DNA of 64,000 bases from Actinocrispum wychmicini. Lineage in GTDB: Bacteria > Actinomycetota > Actinomycetes > Mycobacteriales > Pseudonocardiaceae. Positions within the stretch are counted from its first letter, which is position 1. The number at the start of each line of letters is the position of its first letter. The notes below the pieces were generated by a model, which was not told the DNA's origin, ran no database searches, and worked only from the letters and a program-made list of their open reading frames with translations. The position numbers and the translations under genes were made by a program. Below are positions 26,432 through 34,290 of the stretch, piece after piece. The DNA lies in the NCBI RefSeq assembly GCF_004345645.1, contig NZ_SLWS01000012.1, positions 124,001 through 188,000 on the forward strand. The letters are read 5' to 3'.

Positions 26432-27622
26432 TCAGGCCAGCGACAGCAGTCCCTGGGTGATCAGTTCGCCGAGCAACGCGCGCACGGTGACCCTGTCGAC
26501 CGCCGGGGCGGCCGCCTCGACCAGTGCCGAGACCGGCACTGACCGGCCCGGGAGCAGCGCGGACAGCACCGGCTCGGCCGCCAGAGCGAACACGAACCTG
26601 CTGCCCGCAGCGAGCAGCGTCACAGTCCGGTCGGCCCGGTCCAACAGTGCCCGAGGCGTCAGCAACCGGACTTCCGCGGTGTCGTCCGGCGGCAACAGGT
26701 CCGACGTCGCCACCCACGGCAGCCCGAGCCTGGGCAACGCGGGCGCCTGCGCGTCCCGGTCAGCCAGGAACCGGTCGACCACCTCGGGTGTCAGCAGCTC
26801 GTTGATCCCGGCCCGCAGTTCCGCCGCCCGCTGAAAGCGGTCCTCAGAAGAGCCGAACCGAGGCAGGTCACGGCGGAACGCCTCGTTCACCCGCAGCTGG
26901 TCGGCAAGCCAGTTGACCAGGTCGATCCCGTTCGCCGGGTTGAAGCCCAACGTCAGGTGCAGCGACTCCTCGCCGACCGCGGACACGTCATGCCAGCAGC
27001 CGCGCGGCACGTACAACGCGTCGCCGTCCTCCAGCATGAAGTCGGCGACCGGCTCGGCCGGTGGCTGCTGCGGCGGCTCGACGTCCCGGTACAGCGGTGC
27101 CGGGCGGGTCGTGCCGTGGACCCGCCAGCGTTTCCGGCCGGAGATCTGCAGGATGAACGCGTCGTGGTCGTCCCAGTGGACGTCGAAGCCGTGCGTCTTG
27201 CCCCAGCCCGCGTACAGGTTGACCTGGACACGTTCGCGCAGGTCGTGTTCGAGCCGCGCGGCCAGGTCGGCGACCGGGTCGACGAACTCCTGCACCGCGT
27301 CCAGCACCAGAGTGGCGCCGTTGCGCAGATGTTCGCCGAAGGGCGCGGACAGCAGACGGGGGATGGGGCCGCCGCGCTTGGCCGGCGCCATCTCGGTGTA
27401 CGTGTGGGTGGGGACGACGTCGCCGGCCATGGCCAGGCGCAGCCGCGGGAACTCCAGCCGGTGGTGGCGGAGCACCGTGTTGAGCGTGGACCACGGCATC
27501 AAGGCGGCGAACCGGCCGGCGGTTCCGGGGAACCGGTGGTGGGCCTGGCCCTGCACCGAGGAAAGAAACTGGCTGACCTCGAGCGGTGCCACGAGGTCAG
27601 CCAGGCCAAGCGGAGTGGACAC
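26432..27622 (-). CDS. Cupin (JmjC-like, ROX/YcfD-type) 2-oxoglutarate oxygenase-like protein
   Basis: A 396-residue protein of the cupin-4 family, Fe(II)/2-oxoglutarate protein hydroxylases known to act on ribosomal proteins (YcfD on L16). The iron facial triad is His149-x-Asp151 (VHWDDHDAF) and His211 (CWHDV). The conserved block ILQISGRKRWRVHG follows the first pair, and a C-terminal winged-helix-like region (ALLGELITQGLLSLA) ends the protein. The GTG start directly follows the TGA of a 37-residue peptide gene, so both are co-translated. The peptide, which has one Arg and no His, could be its substrate; ribosomal protein hydroxylation is the alternative. Confidence 0.88.
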   Translation of the reverse strand: MSTPLGLADLVAPLEVSQFLSSVQGQAHHRFPGTAGRFAALMPWSTLNTVLRHHRLEFPRLRLAMAGDVVPTHTYTEMAPAKRGGPIPRLLSAPFGEHLRNGATLVLDAVQEFVDPVADLAARLEHDLRERVQVNLYAGWGKTHGFDVHWDDHDAFILQISGRKRWRVHGTTRPAPLYRDVEPPQQPPAEPVADFMLEDGDALYVPRGCWHDVSAVGEESLHLTLGFNPANGIDLVNWLADQLRVNEAFRRDLPRFGSSEDRFQRAAELRAGINELLTPEVVDRFLADRDAQAPALPRLGLPWVATSDLLPPDDTAEVRLLTPRALLDRADRTVTLLAAGSRFVFALAAEPVLSALLPGRSVPVSALVEAAAPAVDRVTVRALLGELITQGLLSLA

Positions 27623-27736
27623 TCAGTCGTTGCCGTCGTTGTCGGTGACGGCGCCGTTGGCCTTGCCGCGGTCCACGGCGGTGGTCAGGGGCTCGACCTC
27701 GATCAGCAGGCCGCTGACGGGGGCGGTGTTCTCCAT
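27623..27736 (-). CDS. 37-residue peptide, possible modified-peptide precursor
   Basis: ATG 27736 has GAGG seven bases upstream and the frame ends TGA directly before the cupin GTG. Every codon after the ATG has G or C at the third position, far above chance, so it is very likely translated. The peptide is acidic. It starts MENTAPVSGLLIEVEPLTTA and ends with a Gly/Asp/Asn tail (VTDNDGND). It has no Cys, no His and a single Arg in VDRGK. The LLIEVEP stretch and Asn/Asp-Gly tail remind me of leader peptides of actinobacterial FxLD-type lanthipeptides, but no Cys-rich core follows. Upstream are a PLP-like protein, a flavin/F420 enzyme and a peptidase on the same strand. Confidence 0.7.
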   Translation of the reverse strand: MENTAPVSGLLIEVEPLTTAVDRGKANGAVTDNDGND

Positions 27737-27819
27737 GTGCTACCTCGCATTCGACGGTAAGAGGCCCGACGGAACTGCGTAATGCCTTGTCAGGCTACTT
27801 GAGAGACCTCGACGAAGCA

Positions 27820-28701
27820 CTAGTCGTTCGGAGTGAGCGCGGTCGCTGAGAGTGAGCACAGATCCAGCAGCCGCAGGTGTTCGGCCCGGTCCGACACGGC
27901 GAGTCGCAGCCAGGTCCGGCCGGCCACGTTCACCCGGCCGAGGCCGGTGAACCCGGGCAGGCCGCGGCAGAGTTCGGCCACCGTGGCGTCGTCCGCGCCG
28001 GCCGGCCGGAAGACCACAGTGGACAGTTCGGGCCGGGCGAGCAGCCGCAGCCGGGGCCGCGCCGCGATCTCGTCGGCGACCTCGGCGGCCAGGTCGCAGC
28101 GGTCCTCCAGGTCGGCCGCCAGCCGGTGCCGCTTGGCGCGGAACACCGCCGAGATGTCCGGCACCGCGGGTGGCCGGACGGTCAGCAGCGACTCGGCCGT
28201 GCGTACCACCACTATTCCCGCCTCCAGCGAGGGAAACTCGAACGCCACCGAGTCCGCGAGCTCCACCCCCGCGAGCAACGGCCGGAGCCGGTCGGAGAAC
28301 AGCGCCACTCCCCCATCGGCGGCGTCCACGTGCACCCAGGTGCCGCGCAGCCGGCAGACCCGGGCGACCTCGCGTAACGGGTCGATCGCCCCGGTGTCCG
28401 CCGTGCCGACGGTCATCACGACCACGGTCGCCGCGGTGATCCGGCCGAGGACCGCGGGCAGGGCGTCGAACGTGTCCAGCATCACCGGCGCCGGCATGCC
28501 GAGTTGGCCGACCACCCGGGCCACCTCGGGTCGGCTGCCGCGAGTGCAGACCGTCTGCACGGGCGCACCGGCCGCGTCCTTCTTCGCCAGCAGCATGCCC
28601 AGCAACGTGGACTCGGTGCCGCCCGCGGTGGTCACGCCGCCGGGATCACCACGGGGAAAACACAGTCGCGCGACGGTCGACTCGATCGACGGCTCGGTCA
28701 T
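27820..28701 (-). CDS. PLP-dependent decarboxylase-like protein lacking the catalytic Lys
   Basis: A 293-residue relative of group II (DDC/diaminobutyrate) decarboxylases, which normally have about 450-500 residues. Fold landmarks remain: GVTTAGGTESTLLGMLLA (phosphate-binding region) and WVHVDAADGG with Asp126, which contacts the pyridine ring. The place where the family has D-x-HK (the Schiff-base lysine) reads ADSVAFEFPSLEAG here, with no Lys or His. The N-terminal substrate-gate segment is also missing. It is therefore probably inactive as a decarboxylase and may bind a peptide or cofactor. Reading frame and codon bias are intact, so it is not decaying. It is eleven bases from the upstream F420-type gene. 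Confidence 0.8.
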   Translation of the reverse strand: MTEPSIESTVARLCFPRGDPGGVTTAGGTESTLLGMLLAKKDAAGAPVQTVCTRGSRPEVARVVGQLGMPAPVMLDTFDALPAVLGRITAATVVVMTVGTADTGAIDPLREVARVCRLRGTWVHVDAADGGVALFSDRLRPLLAGVELADSVAFEFPSLEAGIVVVRTAESLLTVRPPAVPDISAVFRAKRHRLAADLEDRCDLAAEVADEIAARPRLRLLARPELSTVVFRPAGADDATVAELCRGLPGFTGLGRVNVAGRTWLRLAVSDRAEHLRLLDLCSLSATALTPND

Positions 28702-28711
28702 TTCCCGCGGC

Positions 28712-29665
28712 TCAATTGTTGACAGCCAGGGCGCGGACCAGCTTGCCCGGGTCCTCGCCGGTCGGCAGCAGGCTGATCACGGGCGTGTCCAGCCCGGACT
28801 CGACGTACTGGGCGACGCGCTCACGGCATCGGGCCGCGCTGCCGTACACGATCAGGTCGTCCACGACCGAGTCCGGAATGGCCTCGTTGGCCGCTTTACG
28901 GTCACCCGCGGCCCACGCCTCGTGCATCGGCCGCAGGATGTCCTCGCGGCCCAGCCAGTCGTGGAACGCCTTGTACACCGGCACGGTCAGGTAACTGCTG
29001 ATCAGCAGTCGACCGAGGCCGCGCGCGGCGTTCTCGTCCTCGGTGGGGCACACGAACACCCGCGCCACCAGTTCGAAGTCCGCGCCGACCTCGGCTCGGA
29101 CCCGCGGCACGTCGGTGGGCGCGAGCCAGTTGGTGATCGCGCCGTCGGCCTCGCGCCGGGCCAGCCGGAGCATGCCCGGCCGCAGGGCGGCGAGCATGAT
29201 CTTGGGCGGTGGCTCCGGCGCGCGTTCCAGCCGGAACTTCGACACGGTGAACGTCGGGTACGTCGCCGAGACCTTCTCGCCGGCCAGCGCGGACCGCAGG
29301 AACCGCAGCGTGTCCCGGGTTTTCGCGTACGGCTCGGCGAACGGCACGGAGTTCCACGCCTCGACGATGACCGGCGAAGACGTGCCGATCCCCAGCACGA
29401 ACCGGCCCGGCGCCAGCTCGGCGATCGTGGCCGCGGACATCGCCAGCAGGGCGGGGCCGCGCGTGTACACCGGCGCTATCGCCGTGCCCAGCCGCAGCTC
29501 AGGCGCCCATTCCGCGGCCAGCGCGAGGGGGGTGAAGGCGTCCGTCCCGGCGGTCTCGGCCGACCACGCGTCGGTGTATCCCAGATCGGGCAGTTCCCTG
29601 ACCAGCTCACGGTGCTCGGCGAGGGGAACTCCGGTCAAGGGCAGCGTGATGCCCCAGCGTCCCAT
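28712..29665 (-). CDS. LLM-class (F420/flavin) oxidoreductase
   Basis: About 317 residues of the luciferase-like barrel family. It shows MGRWGITLPLTGVPLAEHRE at the start, LGTAIAPVYTRGPALLAMSA and GRFVLGIGTSSPVIVEAWN, the usual cofactor-loop region. Members use F420 or FMN for hydride transfer; which one is not decided by sequence alone, but the length and form suit F420 types. The ATG at 29665 has AAGGAG seven bases before it. The gene lies between the S9 peptidase (about 30 bases upstream) and the PLP-like gene. Confidence 0.9.
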   Translation of the reverse strand: MGRWGITLPLTGVPLAEHRELVRELPDLGYTDAWSAETAGTDAFTPLALAAEWAPELRLGTAIAPVYTRGPALLAMSAATIAELAPGRFVLGIGTSSPVIVEAWNSVPFAEPYAKTRDTLRFLRSALAGEKVSATYPTFTVSKFRLERAPEPPPKIMLAALRPGMLRLARREADGAITNWLAPTDVPRVRAEVGADFELVARVFVCPTEDENAARGLGRLLISSYLTVPVYKAFHDWLGREDILRPMHEAWAAGDRKAANEAIPDSVVDDLIVYGSAARCRERVAQYVESGLDTPVISLLPTGEDPGKLVRALAVNN

Positions 29666-29694
29666 GCGTATCTCCTTCGCGCCCACAGGAGTTA

Positions 29695-31779
29695 TCAGCC
29701 GACCATACCCAGGGCGTGCTTCAGCCAGGAGACCTGCAACAGTTGGAAGTTCTCGGCAGTCGCGCCGTCCTGCGGCGTCATGTGCGTGACTCCCGGCAAC
29801 GGCAGGAGGGTGTGCGGGCGGCCGGCGGCCACGAGCGCCGCGGAAAGTCGCAGCGAGTGCGCCACGACGACGTTGTCATCCGCGAGCCCGTGGATGATCA
29901 TGAGCGGTCGCTCCAGGTTGGCCGCGTCCGGCGCGAGCGAGTTCCGCTCGTACACCTCTGAGTGAACGTCCGGATGGCCGAGATAACGCTCGGTGTAGTG
30001 CGTGTCGTACAGCCGCCAGTCGGTGACGGGCGCGCCCGCGATGGCCGCGTGGAACACGTCCGGACGGCGCAGCACGGCCAGCGCGGACAGGTAGCCGCCG
30101 TATGACCAACCGCGGATGGCCACTCGGGACAGATCCAGGTCCGGGTACCTCTCGGCGGCCGCGTGCAGCGCGTCCACCTGGTCGATCAGGGTGACGTCGG
30201 CGAAGTCGAACGCGACCTGGCGTTCCCACGCGGGACCGCGGCCGGGCGTGCCGCGCCCGTCGGCGATGAGCACCGCGAAACCCTGGTCCGCCAACCACTG
30301 TGACATCAGGTAGGCGTTGCGGCTGGCCAACACGCGCTGCGCGTGCGGGCCGCCGTACGGGTCGAGCAGCACGGGAAGCTTGCCGCTGCCCAGTTCGTGG
30401 CCGGTCGGGAGCAGCAGCGCCGCCCGCAGCCCGCGCTCACCGAGCGTCAACGGAATCACCACCGGCTCCAACGGTGGCGTGACGGCGAACGACGCGATCT
30501 CGCCGACCTGTTGGCCGGCACGCAACACTGTCATCGCCGGACCGGCCACGTTCATCCGCCACGTCGTCAACACAGTCACATCGCCCGACCGGGTCGCCGA
30601 ATGCACGCCGTCCACAGTGGACACTTGAGTGACGCTGGCGCCCGCGCGGTACACGTGCACCTGAGTCGGGTCCTCGGCGGACGCGGTAAACAACACGTCC
30701 TCGTCGCCGACCTGCAGCACGGACCGGACCTGCAGGGACGGATCGGTCACCGCCTTGCCGTCCACCACAAGCCGGTACGCGCCGTCGGACACGCCGACCC
30801 GCACCAGCCGGCCGTCCGGTGTCCACGCCGGAACGCCCGCGACGATGTCCACCCAGTGCTCGTCGGTCTCCTCGTGCAGCAGCTCGGTCGAGCCGTTGTC
30901 CGGGTTCACCGCGTAGATCCGCATCGCCCGCTGGTCGCGTGGCTCGACGCCGATCAGCGGGCGGCCGCCGGCCGACCAGTGCACGGTCGCGAGGTACTCC
31001 TCCTCGAACTCGACCGGCACCCGCGAGCCGTCAAGCCCGATTACGAAGAGTTCGACCTTGACGTTGGCGGTGCCGGCGGCCGGGTAGTGCACGACCGCGG
31101 GTTTCGTGGCCGGGTTGGCGGGGTCGGAGATGTGCCACTCCCGCACGCCGGTGCGGTCGGTGTGCGCGACCAGCAGCCGTTCCCCGTCCGGTGACCACCA
31201 GAAACCACGGGACCGCGACATCTCCTCGGCCGCGATGAACTCGGCAAGGCCGTACGCCTGCTCGTCGTTCGCCGGCTCGGCCAGCGCACGATCGTCGCTA
31301 CCGTCCACATTCACCACTCGCAGCGCGTTGTCCGCGACGTACGCGACGCGCCGGCCGGTCGGATCCGGGCGCGGATCCACGATCGGCGTGGCCGTGGCCA
31401 ACTGGCGCGTCTCCCCGGTCCGAACGTCCGTGACGTACAGCTTCCCGGACAACGCGAACGCGACGATCCGGACGGCATCGTCGCACGCGTCACCGACAAT
31501 TCCGCTGGCCTGCAGCCGGCTGCGTTCCCGGCGGGCACGTTCCTCGTCGGACAGTTCCTCGTCGCCGTCGGCCAGCAGTTCGGCCGGGTCGGCCAGCACC
31601 GACTCGACGCCGGTGGCCAGGTCCCGCTGCCACAGCTGGTGCCGGGGGTCCTCACCGGAAGCCGAACGCAGGAACACCAGCCTGGTCCCGTCCGGCGCCA
31701 CCCGGATCTCCTTGGCCGTGCCGAGGGTGAAGCGCTGGGTGCGGGACTGCATGCGAAGGAAGGATGTCTCACGGGTCAC
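29695..31779 (-). CDS. S9 family prolyl/dipeptidyl peptidase (DPP4-like)
   Basis: A 694-residue serine peptidase with an N-terminal beta-propeller (about residues 20-440) and a C-terminal alpha/beta hydrolase domain. The catalytic Ser559 is in GWSYGG, the Asp near 634 in HGLADDNV and His666 in GVTHMTPQ. A double Glu (EFIAAEEM, 185-186) matches the residues that hold the substrate amino terminus in DPP4, so it should remove N-terminal dipeptides. No signal peptide is seen. Such peptidases are common housekeeping enzymes, but S9 enzymes also trim leaders of some modified peptides, and this one heads the operon containing the 37-residue peptide gene. Confidence 0.93.
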   Translation of the reverse strand: MTRETSFLRMQSRTQRFTLGTAKEIRVAPDGTRLVFLRSASGEDPRHQLWQRDLATGVESVLADPAELLADGDEELSDEERARRERSRLQASGIVGDACDDAVRIVAFALSGKLYVTDVRTGETRQLATATPIVDPRPDPTGRRVAYVADNALRVVNVDGSDDRALAEPANDEQAYGLAEFIAAEEMSRSRGFWWSPDGERLLVAHTDRTGVREWHISDPANPATKPAVVHYPAAGTANVKVELFVIGLDGSRVPVEFEEEYLATVHWSAGGRPLIGVEPRDQRAMRIYAVNPDNGSTELLHEETDEHWVDIVAGVPAWTPDGRLVRVGVSDGAYRLVVDGKAVTDPSLQVRSVLQVGDEDVLFTASAEDPTQVHVYRAGASVTQVSTVDGVHSATRSGDVTVLTTWRMNVAGPAMTVLRAGQQVGEIASFAVTPPLEPVVIPLTLGERGLRAALLLPTGHELGSGKLPVLLDPYGGPHAQRVLASRNAYLMSQWLADQGFAVLIADGRGTPGRGPAWERQVAFDFADVTLIDQVDALHAAAERYPDLDLSRVAIRGWSYGGYLSALAVLRRPDVFHAAIAGAPVTDWRLYDTHYTERYLGHPDVHSEVYERNSLAPDAANLERPLMIIHGLADDNVVVAHSLRLSAALVAAGRPHTLLPLPGVTHMTPQDGATAENFQLLQVSWLKHALGMVG

Positions 31780-31858
31780 AGCCGAACCCTAACCTTTCTT
31801 GGGATCCCCACTGCAGTTCCTCAGGCTGTTCTCATGGTCGGCTCGCACAGTGGGTGCC

Positions 31859-32827
31859 ATGACCGCCACACAAGAACCTCCGCAGTACGGGCCCGCCTAC
31901 TACCCGCCCGCCGCGCCACCGCCTCCGATGTACGGCGGCGGCCCACCGCCCACCGGCGGGCCGGTGCCGCCCGCGCTGGCCGGACCAGGCCGTCGGCCGC
32001 CTCGGTTCCGTAAGGGCGCCGTGGCACTGACCATCGCCGGGGTCCTGGCCGCAGGTGCGGTCGGCGGCGTGACCGGCGCGCTGGTCGGCGGTTCGCCGGC
32101 CCAGTCCCCGAACTACAACAGCGCGACCCCGGTCGCCCAGAACGTCAGCAACTCCGCTACCGACGTCAGCAACGTGGCCAGCAAGGTCCTGCCGAGCACG
32201 GTCCAGGTGAACGTGCAGGCGGGCAACCAGCAGGGCATCGGCTCCGGCGTGATCCTCACCGCCGACGGCCGCGTCCTGACCAACAACCACGTCGTCGGCG
32301 GCGCCCAACAGATCCAGGTCGTGCTGAACGACGGCCGCAAGTTCACCGCGAAGGTAGTCGGCACCGACCCGGCCAGCGACCTCGCCGTGATCCAGCTGCA
32401 GGGCGCGAGCGGCCTGACCCCGGCCACGCTCGGTGACTCCTCGTCGGTGAAGATCGGCGACGAGGTGGTCGCGATCGGCTCGCCCGGCGGCCTGCAGGGC
32501 ACCGTGACCACCGGCATCGTCAGCGCGCTGAACCGGCCGGTGACCGTGTCCGAAGACGACGGCCAGCCGCAGAACCCGTACGCTCGCGACGGAAGCAGCG
32601 GCGGCGACCAGACCACGTACCAGGCGATCCAGACCGACGCGTCGATCAACCAGGGCAACTCCGGCGGCCCGTTGGTGGACAAGAACGGGAACGTGGTCGG
32701 CATCAACTCGGCAATGTACTCCCCGGTGTCCACATCGGACGGTCGCGCGGGCAGTGTCGGCATCGGCTTCGCGATCCCGATCAACACGGCCAAGACAGTC
32801 ATCGACCGGATCGTGGCGAACGGCTGA
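31859..32827 (+). CDS. HtrA/DegP-type membrane serine protease without a PDZ domain
   Basis: 322 residues: a cytoplasmic Pro/Gly/Tyr-rich N-terminus of about 50 residues, one membrane helix (residues 53-77) and an outside trypsin-like domain. The triad is His144 (TNNHVV), Asp174 (ASDLAVI) and Ser268 (QGNSGGPL). It ends right after the protease domain (IGFAIPINTAKTVIDRIV), so the PDZ domain seen in most HtrA/PepD proteins is absent. A Pro/Gly-rich tail of this kind is common to actinobacterial HtrA proteins. The ATG at 31859 is preferred. It probably handles misfolded envelope proteins. Confidence 0.93.
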   Translation: MTATQEPPQYGPAYYPPAAPPPPMYGGGPPPTGGPVPPALAGPGRRPPRFRKGAVALTIAGVLAAGAVGGVTGALVGGSPAQSPNYNSATPVAQNVSNSATDVSNVASKVLPSTVQVNVQAGNQQGIGSGVILTADGRVLTNNHVVGGAQQIQVVLNDGRKFTAKVVGTDPASDLAVIQLQGASGLTPATLGDSSSVKIGDEVVAIGSPGGLQGTVTTGIVSALNRPVTVSEDDGQPQNPYARDGSSGGDQTTYQAIQTDASINQGNSGGPLVDKNGNVVGINSAMYSPVSTSDGRAGSVGIGFAIPINTAKTVIDRIVANG

Positions 32828-32888
32828 GCATCCATTCCAGGCCCTGACTTCGTTCCCGACGACGAGGCCAGTGGCCTGGCGGTAGAAC

Positions 32889-33830
32889 CTAGGTCTCCGC
32901 CATGGCCGCGGCGCGGCGGGCGAGATGCGCGGCAGCCTCCCGTAGCTCGGGCGGTTCCAACACCTTCGTGTCAAAGCCCAGCCGGGCGATCTGCACCGCG
33001 AGCCAGTCCAGGTCCTCCCCACCGACGACGAGCACGCACCACCCGTCGCGATCGTCCTCGACGCGTCCCACCTGGGGCGGCACCAACTCCCGCACCTCAT
33101 CAGGCTCGGCGCGCACCCGCACCCGGGCCAGATACCCGTACGACGCCTCGGTCACGGACCGCTGCACGTAGGCGACCGGGTCCGGATGGTCCCGCACCCG
33201 AAAACGCCAGGTCGTCGCGGCCACCTCGCGCATCCGGTCGAGCCGGAAGGTGCGCCAGTCGTCGCGGTCGACGTCCCAGGCCATCAGATACCAGCGGCGG
33301 CCTGTGGTGACCATCCGTACCGGCTCGACCGTGCGCTCGCGATCGGCGTACCGGAACCGCACGCGCACGGCGTCACGGCAGGCGCGCGCGAGCGTCACCA
33401 GCAGCTCGGCATCGATCTCGATCCCAGGGCCGACAAGGGTTTCGGTGGCGTCGTGCACCGCCCGCACCTCGGCGCGCAGCCGGGGCGGCATCACCTGGTC
33501 GAGCTTGGCGAGCGCGCGCAGGGCCGCCTCGCTCGCCCCGGCGACCGTGCCGCCAGCCGCCAGCCGTAGGGACACCGCGGTCGCGATCGCCTCCTCGTCG
33601 TCGAGGAGCAGCGGCGGCAGCCGGGTGCCTGCGCCGAGCTGGTAGCCGCCGCCGACACCGGCCGTCGCGTGCACGGGATAGCCGAGCGTGCGCAGCCGCT
33701 CCACGTCACGACGCACCGAGCGGTCGGTGACCCCCAGCTCGGTGGCCAGTTCGACGGCGGTCCACGACGGCCTGCGCTGCAGCAGCGCCAGCAGCCGCAG
33801 CACCCGCTCAGTCGTCGCTTCGACTTTCAC
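32889..33830 (-). CDS. WYL-domain transcriptional regulator (DeoR-like HTH)
   Basis: About 313 residues. An N-terminal winged helix (RVLRLLALLQRRPSWTAVEL, GVTDRSVRRDVERLRTLGYP) binds DNA. The WYL domain (RVRFRYADRERTVEPVRMV, RRWYLMAWDVDRDDWRTFRL) probably binds a small ligand or nucleic acid, and the C-terminal extension follows. The GTG at 33830 gives the normal VEATTERVLRLL start; the frame continues to 33908 but would run into the divergent RidA gene. It is likely to control that gene and itself from the 61-base gap. Confidence 0.9.
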   Translation of the reverse strand: MKVEATTERVLRLLALLQRRPSWTAVELATELGVTDRSVRRDVERLRTLGYPVHATAGVGGGYQLGAGTRLPPLLLDDEEAIATAVSLRLAAGGTVAGASEAALRALAKLDQVMPPRLRAEVRAVHDATETLVGPGIEIDAELLVTLARACRDAVRVRFRYADRERTVEPVRMVTTGRRWYLMAWDVDRDDWRTFRLDRMREVAATTWRFRVRDHPDPVAYVQRSVTEASYGYLARVRVRAEPDEVRELVPPQVGRVEDDRDGWCVLVVGGEDLDWLAVQIARLGFDTKVLEPPELREAAAHLARRAAAMAET

Positions 33831-33891
33831 CTGGTGATCGTCGCACGAATCACGGAACGATCCTGTCCGCGATAGCCGCAAGGCTGGCGCC

Positions 33892-34290
33892 ATGAACACG
33901 CAACCCACCCCGGTCGACCCGCCTCAGCTGCCCACCAGCCCGGCCTTCGCGCAGGGCATGATCGTTCCCGCCGGGCAGACGCTCTACGTCGGCGGGCAGA
34001 ACGGGACGAACCAGACCGGCGATCTGCTCGACGGACTGGAAGCACAGACACAGCAAGCCATGCGCAACGTGCTCGCCGTCCTCGCCGAAGCCGGCACCGA
34101 CGCCGAGCACGTCGCCAAACTGACGATCTACCTGGCCGCCGGTGTCGACATCGCCGAGGGGTACGCGGCGGCAGTTTCCGTGTGGGGTGCTCACCGCACG
34201 GCCATCACCGTCATCTCCGCCGCTCCGGCCCGGCCGGGCGCCCTGGTCGAGATCGACGCGGTGGCCGCGATCCCTAGTGCCCGAAGGTGA
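33892..34290 (+). CDS. RidA family (imine/enamine deaminase) protein
   Basis: A 132-residue RidA/YjgF-type protein, trimeric enzymes that hydrolyse reactive 2-aminoacrylate-like intermediates. Landmarks are LYVGGQNGTNQTG, the QAMRNVLAVLAEAG helix, KLTIYLAAG and the end ALVEIDAVAAIP. The conserved Arg found in active deaminases near the trimer interface is not obvious in this copy, so it may be a non-RidA branch. It is divergent from the WYL regulator. Its last 17 bases overlap the end of the convergent GH16 gene. Confidence 0.88.
   Translation: MNTQPTPVDPPQLPTSPAFAQGMIVPAGQTLYVGGQNGTNQTGDLLDGLEAQTQQAMRNVLAVLAEAGTDAEHVAKLTIYLAAGVDIAEGYAAAVSVWGAHRTAITVISAAPARPGALVEIDAVAAIPSARR

Noticed and set aside
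32837..32879. CCAGGCC/GGCCTGG stem between the HtrA and WYL genes
   Set aside because: Only seven pairs around a 29-base loop; too weak to call a terminator.
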